Of a DNA stretch of 13,420 nt, positions 7,486-13,420 are shown one piece after another (the stretch's first letter is position 1; each line of letters begins with the position of its first letter). The notes beneath the pieces are model-generated. The model had not been told where the DNA came from and searched no databases. It saw nothing but the letters and a program-made list of their open reading frames with translations. A program made the position numbers and the translations under genes. The stretch is from Symbiodinium natans (Eukaryota; Sar; Dinophyceae; Suessiales; Symbiodiniaceae). The stretch spans positions 1,666,938 through 1,680,357 of the forward strand of contig CAJNDS010001335.1 of the NCBI GenBank assembly GCA_905221605.1, read 5' to 3'.

Positions 7486-8725
7486 TGCTTGAGCTCGACT
7501 CGCTCAACCTGACTGCAGCAGAAGCCAGTAAAGCCAAGCAATCAACAAATCCCAAGTCAAGAAACGCCGATCCCTGTCAACGAATGAGACGTGGACACCT
7601 CCTGGCAGAGCCGAAGGCGCTTCGCTGAAAAATGGCTGAAGCACCGCACCCCTGGGCCCAGAGCCCGTGTTTTCTCAACTGGTCGTCGAATCTGTAAGTA
7701 CCGACATCAGCACTCCTCCTTAGAGGGATCCCCAGCAAACTGGGTGAGGAACAAGCATGGAACCCGAAGAAACGAAAGAATCCATCCGAAAAGGTGAAGT
7801 GTTCAGGGGTGCTTCGAATCCATGCTCAAGCCCCTTAAGCCCTGAGCGTCAGTGAACTGGGAAACGACCACGTCTTCCCCAAAGCTGGGCTCGAGCCACC
7901 TTTCAGAAGTGGGGGGAAGCGGATCCCGAACATCTCCAATTATCGCCATGCCCAAAGCCGTCGGATCCCCAAGTCGCATTCGCATGCATCGCGGTGATCG
8001 TGCTCACCTTCGCTACCGAAGGCGGCAGGCGTCAAAAAGGGCGCTTCGAAAAGAAGCGAGCCACGACTCAACGCGTGCGTGGCCGCTTCCGTTTTCCAAT
8101 CTACACACAACAGAGCGATGGCTACGGAACAGGAAGATCGATGTCGTGGTCTACAGAGGCTTCGGAGGAAACTCGACCACGGCGCACGTACGATTCCTAG
8201 CAGGGCTTTCTTAATCGTTAATGCAAGATGCGTGTTTCTCTCTTCCACATGTTTCCGAGGTCGACTGCGGGACCAGCGTCTTCCACGTGGCAGAGAAGCT
8301 CGCGAAGGAGTGGTTTCGGCTACTCGGCTGCGAAGCAACAGCATGAACCCACGCGGTGCTGTTGCGAGAGACCCCTTTTGAGAAGGCGAGAATCAGCCCT
8401 TCAAAATCATCCTGCCAAACGGCGAGGATGGAGAAGAAGTCCAGAGCTCAGAAACGCTCGCGAAGGGTATACACAGTGAATCTCGCAATTATGGCATTTT
8501 CCCGATTGCATAAGGCTTCCCAAGTAGATCCCGGTGCCGGTTGCTATTGCAGCTGAGGTCAGCACAATCGAAGCGTTCTTGGCGAACATCTTCGATCCAG
8601 AGGTGGGCCCGCAGACCTTGACGCCTCATATGGATCCTTGATGCCCCTCGCTGGGCGATTTTGTAAGAGAGCACGTGTCAGGCGCCGCCGCCTCCGGACG
8701 CAACACCTGGGGAGCAGGCAGCGCG

Positions 8726-8768
8726 TCCGGAATTCTGTGTTGGATGTAGGGATGGATGTTCGGGGCGC
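8726..8768 (+). repeat. Left arm of a 43-bp inverted repeat pair
   Basis: Matches the complement of 9106-9148 at 39 of 43 positions, including TTGGATG.AGGGATGGA.GTT and CGGGGCGC. Confidence 0.8.
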
Positions 8769-9105
8769 CAACCAGATTTCTGCAGGCTCCATATGGGACC
8801 TTGCTGCCCTACCCGTCCCATCCCGATCCATCATCTATGGGTGATCGCCTTCAGCAGAGGAGGGCGAACGATGTTTCGAGAACTTCGGGTTTTTGCTTTT
8901 TACGATTCGGGGGATTGAAGCTGTTTGTGGAGCATTCGGGTTTGAGGACATGACGCTTCGACTCCAGAAGTCCCTTGCCCACACAGAACCTACACCGAAA
9001 CCTTTCAAAATCTTTTGCTTGAAGTAAATAACTGCAGGTCTCGCTTGAGTCATTGCGTTGTGCCCCGGGCCTTCTTGAGCAGATGCACCGGCGTTCCAAA
9101 CTAGA

Positions 9106-9148
9106 GCGCCCCGAACGTCCATCCCTGCATCCAACGCAGAATCCCGGA
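9106..9148 (-). repeat. Right arm of a 43-bp inverted repeat pair
   Basis: Partner of 8726-8768; about 340 bp of unrelated sequence lies between. At all four differences this copy, read on the minus strand, has G or C where the other has A or T. Confidence 0.8.
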
Positions 9149-9360
9149 CATTGCTCCGGCCCTCCTTTTCGTGCGTTTTGGATGTCGGGAGTTCTGGGTT
9201 TCAGGCGGGTTGATGGGTTTAGGAGGTTCGCGGTTAAGTTCTCTAAACCCATTGCAAGGCGTATCACCTAAAACACAAACACTCGGAAGCCTGAGCTTTC
9301 GAAACACCTGAGCCCTAAACCTGGAGAGGAGGCTGCCGCGCCCCCTCGGGGTTGATGTTA

Positions 9361-9660
9361 TTCTTGAAAGTAAATGTTCCAAGACACGAAAATTCCAGAA
9401 ACTGACAAAACAGTTTCTTCACCTTTGCACAAACTTGCAGAATACAAGCCTCAACACAACTCTATCTTTGCGGACAAAATAAACTGCACTACTGAGAAGT
9501 CACTTTGCTTCAACAAAAACATTTTTCAACGGCACCAGCCAAGAAGACACTTTCAAGTTTAGGCAGGCTAGAAAACGCAAACACGTCGCAAAAAGATGCA
9601 TCTTGCACTTCGGGGCGTGGCGTATAAGAAACAAAGTGCAAAAGAGATGAGTTTATTTTG
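9361..9660. other. AT-richer stretch with a weak 62-codon ORF
   Basis: Composition shifts to A-rich. An ATG frame at 9374-9562 (MFQDTKIPETDKTVSSPLHK...) has no recognisable motif or membrane segment. It may be an untranslated region or chance. Confidence 0.25.
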
Positions 9661-9844
9661 GCGCCAGCTGCGCTGGTGAACCCTGAACCCTAAACCCTAA
9701 CCCTACGCCCTAAACCCTAAGCCCTAAACCCTTGAAGTCCCTTGAAGTCGCTAATTGGATGCAAAGCCCTGAAGCCACCTAAACTTGTGAGAGAACGTGG
9801 AAAGGCAGCTACTAAAGGAACCCCCCAAACTCTAACTTAAATCC

Positions 9845-9980
9845 TACACCCTAAACCCTAAACACCCTAAAAAACCCAAACCCTAAACACCCTAAACACC
9901 CTAAACACCCTAAACGTCCTAAACCCCCTAAACCCCTTAAACCCCCTAAACCCCCTAAACCCCCTAAACCCTAAACCCCA
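9845..9980 (-). repeat. Variant CCCTAAA array (CCCTAAACA, CCCCCTAAA units)
   Basis: Nine-base CCCTAAACA units are followed by eight- and nine-base CCCCTAAA/CCCCCTAAA units, each in small local runs. It ends just before an exon at 10007. Confidence 0.85.
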
Positions 9981-10006
9981 AACCCGAACCTTAAAGCTTC
10001 GCACAG

Positions 10007-10093
10007 GCAGCCGAGCGAGATCGTCGAGCTCTCTCTCCTTTGCCTGCGGCAGAAGGGCGCGCGACCGAACGCCGAGATGGTCCACTGGGTGGA
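10007..10093 (+). CDS. Gene 2 exon a
   Basis: Acceptor CGCACAG before G; codons from 10008 read QPSEIVELSLLCLRQKGARP then NAEMVHWVE, with strong GC3 bias. The GC donor at 10094 gives a split GAG codon with exon b. GCA occurs at both junctions. Confidence 0.6.
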
Positions 10094-13000
10094 GCAGCCT
10101 GTTGGCATTAGCGTTTAGGGTATAGTGTCTAGGGTTTCGGGTTTCGGGTCTAGGGTTTAGGGTTTAGTAATTAGGGTCCAGCATTAGTCCAGCATGGCGT
10201 CAAGAATTCGGCTTGTGTAAGAAGCCAAACACAACCCGGGGCCTCAGGATACTCCCCGGTAACGGAGAACTTGTAGAGTGAAGGGCTGGAAGGATTTTGG
10301 GTTTAGGGTTTGGGATGTCAGGGTTTAGGGCTCAGGGGTGGTAGGTGGCTCGAGGCGTTCTTCCTTGTGCCCCATCGGATCGCTGCTGAAGGGGCCTGAG
10401 CCTCAACCCTTTTCAGGCTTCGGTGTAAAGACACTACCGCTAAACCCTAACACCATAAATCCTAAACCCTAAATCCTAAACCCTGAAACCGAACTAAACC
10501 CTAGCTACAGCCGTCAGGCACCGCGTCAAGCTCTTCAAGGAGTACTGCCGGTGGGACGCGGGCTTTCTTCAGGCCAATCGTACCTTAACAGTGTCATACT
10601 CTAAGCCCCTAAATCCTAATGTTACCCCTAAACCCTAAACCCTAAACCCTAAACCCTAAACCCTAAACCCTAAACCCCACAGCATCATGGCATTGCCTGA
10701 TGCAGCCAAGCTTCACTTTCAGCACCCGAACTTCCAAATCCCGAGTTCGAACCCCGGCTCAAATAGTTTATGGGGTGGGAAGCATACCCTAAACCCTAAA
10801 CCCTAAACCCTAATGGCTATTTGGTCCGCTTGCTGCACCCAAGGTTCGGAGTTTATTAGAGGGGTCGGAATAATCACTAATCTTATGGCCCCTAGAAAAT
10901 TATATGAGAAAAACTCCCAAAACCCTATTCTTTAATTATTAAGGCCCCTGCACTTAACCCTTAACCCTAAGCCCTAAACCCTAAACCCTAAACCCTATTC
11001 GAATTATTAAGGCCCCTATACGTGTTTTTTTCCGGCTAGGGCTGTTCGGGGAGGCCTTCCGCCGAACCCTCTCCGATGCAGACTTGGCCCTGCTCCGCGA
11101 CCTGGAGCAGGAGTGAGTTGATAGGGTTTAGGGTTTAGGGTTTAGGGTTTAGGGTTTCGGGTTTAGGGTTTAGGGTTTAGGGTTTAGGGCTGCGCTGTTG
11201 CATTAGGATCCTCTTTGTGAGGTGCCTTTGTTAGTAAGGATCCTGCCCTAAAGCCTAGACCCTCAACCCCTTATGAAAAAAAAAAGCAGGGACAACAACC
11301 CTAAACTCTAACCCCCAGCATGCTCGAATGTCTAAAGGCAACAGTTGTGGGAACTCCCCTAAATACAAGGATCCAGGACATTGAAAAGGCCCTAAACTTA
11401 ACAATGAGCTGGCAGTTCCGAAACCGCTGTCCCCTTTCTGGGGTACCCTAAGTATGTGGCTCCGTATTCTTGTCTTCCATGGGGCCTTGGGCCTACTTTG
11501 GCTGTGCTCCTCTTTGCTTCTCTGCTTCCCCTGCTCTACGGGTTTCGGAGCTCTCTTGGGAGGCCCCCGACCTGCTTGGCCGCCTTGACTCAGCTGGTGA
11601 CGAGCAAGCACAGCAAAGCCGTTAACAGCAACCTTCCTCACTTACAAACAGTTTGCCAGCGCCGACTGAGATTCAGAGGCTCCGTATTCTAAACGGAGCC
11701 CCAAAAGGGACCGCAATCTGACCCTAAACCCTAAAAACTAAAAACCCTAAAAACCCTAAAACACCCTAAAAACCCTAAAACACCCTAAAACACCCTAAAA
11801 CACCCTAAAACACCCTAAAAACCCTAAAAACCCTAAAACCCTAAAACCCTAAAAACCCTAAAAACCCTAACCCCGATAAACCCTCAACCCGAAACCCCTA
11901 AACCCGAAACCGAGCCGCCCCCAAAATCCACCCGCAGGAGTCGGAGACCCTGGCAGGCATGCCACTGGGCTCCTGCTTTACTTTGTTCGGCGTTTAGGGT
12001 TTTAGGGTTTAGGGTTTAGGGTTGGGGGTTTCGGGTTTAGGGTTTCAGGGTTTAGGGTTTCGGGGTTTAGGGTTTCAGGGTTTAGGGTTTCAGGGTTTAG
12101 GGTTTCAGGGTTTAGGGTTTAGGGTTTGGGGTGTGGGTTTTGGGGTGCAGGTTGGGTTTGGGGTTTGGGGAAAAGAGGTTAGGTCTTAGACCGATAGTTT
12201 GACCGCGAGTTTCCCGGGGCGCTGATGGGGCCCTAAACCTTAAACCTTTTTAAGCCCTAAACCCTAAACCCTGAACCCTATGAAATCTATGAACCCTATG
12301 AACCCTATGAACCCTATGAACCCTAAGAAATTTATGAACCCTAAACCCTTTTGAGGCCTCCCCTTTTCCCTTGGTGCCTGGGGCATTGCGGGGCTTAAGA
12401 GGATCTGGCTTTGAACAGGTTTGCAAACTGTTCTAAGAGCTACCCGGCTACCCAAAACCCTAAACCCCAAACCCAAACCCTGAACCCTATAAACCCTAAA
12501 CCCTAAACCCAGGTCAACCCAATCATTCGCATCCACGACCTCAGTGCTGGACGTGGCAGGGTCGAATATCTCCTTGGGGCAGCGAGACTTGGCCGCCGAG
12601 TTTTGTTGGGTTTGGGGTTTTTGGTTTCGGGTTTCGGGTTTAGGGCTCCAAAAAGCACCGGACATGCTCGGGCGGGCCTGCAAAGCGGTCCGGACGGTTG
12701 TCCAGGCTTTCTGTTTGGGATGGTCGCTAAACCCTGAACCTTAAACCCTGCACCCTACACCCTAAACCTTAAACCCGAAACCCCAAACCCAAACAGTGGA
12801 AGGCGTTGAGCTCGGGGGGAAGGAGGGGGGTTGCGGGATTTCGGCTCCCGGGGAGCTAGGGTTGAGGGTTTTGGGTTGAGGTTTTGGGTGTAGGGTCATT
12901 CTTGACCCTCTTTTTTGCACTCATGTTGCTCGTGGCGTGTGGAGCCTGCGCCGTTTGCGGCGCAGGCCTGTTTACGCTAACTTTGCATTTTCGGAATAGC
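10007..13000 (+). CDS. Gene 2: unrecognised membrane-linked protein (4 firm exons, 3 tentative)
   Basis: Exons 10007-10093, 10518-10561, 11040-11110 and 11938-11991 join phase-perfectly with GC-AG, GC-AG and GA-AG introns. They give about 85 residues: PSEIVELSLLCLRQKGARPN, AEMVHWVEHRVKLFKEYCRW, DAGLFGEAFRRTLSDADLAL, LRDLEQESETLAGMPLGS and a short end. The part is polar and mostly helix-forming. Tentative exons 12513-12604, 12644-12712 and 12894-13000 can be joined in frame and end in a hydrophobic stretch (FLTLFFALMLLVACG...). No family is recognised. The start and the end are not in view, and it is unknown whether all seven exons belong to one transcript. Confidence 0.5.
10518..10561 (+). 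CDS. Gene 2 exon b (about 15 codons)
   Basis: Acceptor CCGTCAG before G; reads HRVKLFKEYCRWDAG, with almost every codon ending in G or C. The GC donor at 10562 leaves phase 1, matched by exon c. GGCT is shared across the two junctions. Confidence 0.6.
10605..10678 (-). repeat. CCCTAAA array in gene 2 intron
   Basis: About seven perfect copies (about 10627-10677) after degenerate ones. Confidence 0.9.
10921..11017. repeat. 27-bp direct repeat flanking a telomere-type array
   Basis: AACCCTATTC plus AATTATTAAGGCCCCT occurs at 10921-10949 and 10991-11017, about 70 bp apart, with CCCTAAA copies between the two. It lies in gene 2 intron 10562-11039. Confidence 0.8.
11040..11110 (+). CDS. Gene 2 exon c
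   Basis: Acceptor GGCTAG before GG; reads LFGEAFRRTLSDADLALLRD then LEQ. If read on it stops at TGA 11114-11116. A GA donor at 11111 instead joins it to ESETLAG of exon d, and CAGGAGT is present at both junctions (11108-11114 and 11935-11941). Confidence 0.55.
11124..11189 (+). repeat. TTTAGGG array at the start of a gene 2 intron
   Basis: About nine forward copies starting some 14 bases after exon c. Confidence 0.9.
11458..11690. repeat. 13-bp direct repeats bounding 220 bp
   Basis: GGCTCCGTATTCT is present at 11458-11470 and 11678-11690. The second copy also starts a hairpin (GGCTCCGT 11678-11685 with ACGGAGCC 11693-11700). A 78-codon open frame fills the interval almost exactly. It lies within the long gene 2 intron 11111-11937. 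Confidence 0.6.
11720..11905 (-). repeat. Variant array of CCCTAAAA and CCCTAAAACA units
   Basis: Runs of CCCTAAAA, CCCTAAAAA and CCCTAAAACA, derived from the telomere motif by added A or ACA. Confidence 0.88.
11938..11991 (+). CDS. Gene 2 exon d
   Basis: Phase 0 after CCCGCAG: ESETLAGMPLGSCFTLFG. GT donors at 11985 (phase 2) and 11992 (phase 0) both exist. The choice sets the reading frame of the next exon. Confidence 0.5.
11992..12175 (+). repeat. TTTAGGG block with a TTTCAGGG/TTTAGGG alternation
   Basis: From about 12045 to 12115 the units alternate TTTCAGGG (or TTTCGGGG) and TTTAGGG, a 15-base higher-order repeat. Confidence 0.85.
12276..12342. repeat. ATGAACCCT minisatellite
   Basis: About five nine-base units, probably grown from the CCCTAAA motif beside it. 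Confidence 0.85.
12513..12604 (+). CDS. Gene 2 tentative exon e (frame ambiguous)
   Basis: Acceptor CCCAG before GTCAACC. One frame reads STQSFASTTSVLDVAGSNIS then LGQRDLAAEF; another reads VNPIIRIHDLSAGRGRVEYL. I favour the first, because its second half has better GC3 and it continues in phase into exon f. Confidence 0.38.
12644..12712 (+). CDS. Gene 2 tentative exon f
   Basis: Reads LQKAPDMLGRACKAVRTVVQ in the same frame as exon e. The 39 nt between them (12605-12643) are telomere-like, start GT, end AG and are a multiple of three, so they are either a very short intron or an in-frame insertion. Confidence 0.38.
12894..13000 (+). CDS. Gene 2 tentative exon g, hydrophobic segment
   Basis: After GTGTAG the frame reads SFLTLFFALMLLVACGACAV then CGAGLFTLTLHFRNS, a long hydrophobic cysteine-rich stretch able to cross a membrane. 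Reading on hits TAA at 13013-13015 inside CCCTAAA repeats. A perfect 10-bp hairpin (12944-12967) lies within it. Confidence 0.4.
12944..12967. other. Perfect hairpin, 10-bp stem and TTTG loop
   Basis: GCCTGCGCCG at 12944-12953 and CGGCGCAGGC at 12958-12967. It lies inside the hydrophobic tentative exon g. Confidence 0.7.
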
Positions 13001-13015
13001 AACCCTAAACCCTAA

Positions 13016-13387
13016 ACCCTAAACCCTAAACCCTAATGTTGGCTGTTGAGCCTAGAAAATCCCTTGTCAGGCCTTGAATCTGCAGGTTCCAGGTGAACCG
13101 CAGACCACGTAATTATTTAGGAATAGTATTCCCTTATGGTGCCTATATATGCCCTAAATGATTCTACCGCAAGAACCCCCACAACCTTTTTCTAGTGATG
13201 AAGGGCCTATTTCGAATTTCATGTCTACTTGTTCTCGGGCCTGGGTCTCTTGGGGTTTGGAGGTTGTGCATGCAAGCCCTAGAGACTGCGCCAGGTGGGA
13301 CTTGAGCGGCTCATGCTATGGCCAGCCGGGTTTAGGGTCTAGGGTTTATAGAGATTGTACAGGGTTTGGGAGCAAAACGTTTTGAGC
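13016..13387. other. End region without firm gene
   Basis: CCCTAAA copies end at about 13037. A frame with ATG at 13198 reads MKGLFRISCLLVLGPGSLGV and could be another hydrophobic exon after TTCTAG, but overlapping frames are equally open. Confidence 0.25.
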
Positions 13388-13420
13388 GAAGGGGGCGGGG
13401 GGGGGGGGGGGGGGGGGGGG
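13388..13420 (+). repeat. Terminal poly-G run
   Basis: About 30 G with one C at the window edge; may be a sequencing or assembly end effect. Confidence 0.8.

Larger units (their letters stand above)
7486..9360. other. Telomere-poor unique DNA, no convincing gene
   Basis: GC-balanced DNA with overlapping open frames on both strands, the longest being 138 and 134 codons on the minus strand and 120 on the plus strand. None has an obvious motif or GC3 bias. A good donor (GTAAGTA at 7694) follows an Arg/Lys-rich open frame that starts after a TGA near 7587 and runs to 7797. This may be a decayed gene or mobile element, but I cannot support a model. Confidence 0.4.

Noticed and set aside
7940-8344. 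134-codon minus-strand ORF and the 120-codon plus-strand ORF (7852-8214) across it
   Set aside because: Both strands are open over the same DNA with no recognisable domain, so neither can be preferred.
8851-9267. 138-codon minus-strand ORF
   Set aside because: Overlaps an equally open plus-strand frame, covers the inverted-repeat arm, includes a telomere-like sequence and has no motif or coding bias.
10518-10610. Frame reading LPVGRGLSSGQSYLN, also like an ABC signature
   Set aside because: It is the wrong frame of exon b; the HRVKLFKEYCRWDAG frame has far stronger GC3 bias and joins both neighbours in phase.
10735-10765. tRNA T-arm-like sequence CCGAGTTCGAACCCCGG
   Set aside because: The T-stem has one mismatch and no matching acceptor stem, D-arm or anticodon arm can be folded upstream. 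At most a tRNA or SINE relic.
12544-12603. Resemblance of SNISLGQRDL to the ABC-transporter signature (SxGQRQL)
   Set aside because: No Walker A, Walker B or H-loop is visible in neighbouring exons, and the following residues (AAEF then LQKAPDMLG) do not continue as an ABC domain. A chance match is more likely.
12264-12683. 139-codon minus-strand ORF with GFIGFIGFI repeats
   Set aside because: It is the translation of the ATGAACCCT minisatellite and telomere repeats, opposite to better-supported exons.
13373-13384. Palindrome CAAAACGTTTTG
   Set aside because: A single 12-bp palindrome next to the poly-G end is expected by chance and has no context.
1-13420. Search for a CRISPR array, rRNA, or dinoflagellate spliced-leader relic
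   Set aside because: No spaced conserved repeats, no rRNA core sequence, and no match to the 3' part of the spliced leader (TTTTGGCTCAAG) were seen.

Overview
The window looks like nuclear DNA of a eukaryotic alveolate, most probably a dinoflagellate. Three observations support this. (1) Arabidopsis-type telomere motifs (TTTAGGG/CCCTAAA) occur throughout, in both orientations. (2) There is no long ORF, but short GC3-rich exons are visible. (3) The exons join in frame only with a mixture of GT-AG, GC-AG and GA-AG introns whose acceptors are followed by G, which is a known dinoflagellate habit. No prokaryotic operon, rRNA, convincing tRNA or CRISPR is present.

Layout. 1-1248: telomere-like repeats, a 125-bp fold-back element (309-433) and no safe exon. 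1249 to about 4027 or beyond: gene 1 on the plus strand. At least nine exons join phase-perfectly into about 330 residues of a polytopic membrane protein resembling the drug/metabolite transporter (DMT) superfamily, possibly NIPA-like. Two more candidate exons (about 5032-5111 and 5599-5701, the latter ending in TGA) may be its tail or another gene. 5702-6900: few signals, one imperfect terminal-inverted-repeat element (6424-6545) and one possible mini-exon. 6903-7485: a degenerate tandem repeat of about 85-150 bp units. 7486-9650: telomere-poor DNA without a convincing gene, holding a diverged 43-bp inverted repeat pair. 9680-13420: telomere-like repeats return, with a second plus-strand gene (exons 10007 to about 13000) encoding an unrecognised protein with a helical N-part and a very hydrophobic segment near its C-terminal visible end. 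The window ends in poly-G.

The main interest is how the introns seem to be built. Most visible introns in both genes are flanked by short direct repeats that overlap the splice junction. Two neighbouring introns (3582-3740 and 3833-3960) share terminal sequences and have partly inverted ends, as expected for introner-type transposable elements. Nearly every intron also carries telomere-like repeats in one or other orientation. All family assignments come from reading the sequence; no database search was possible.
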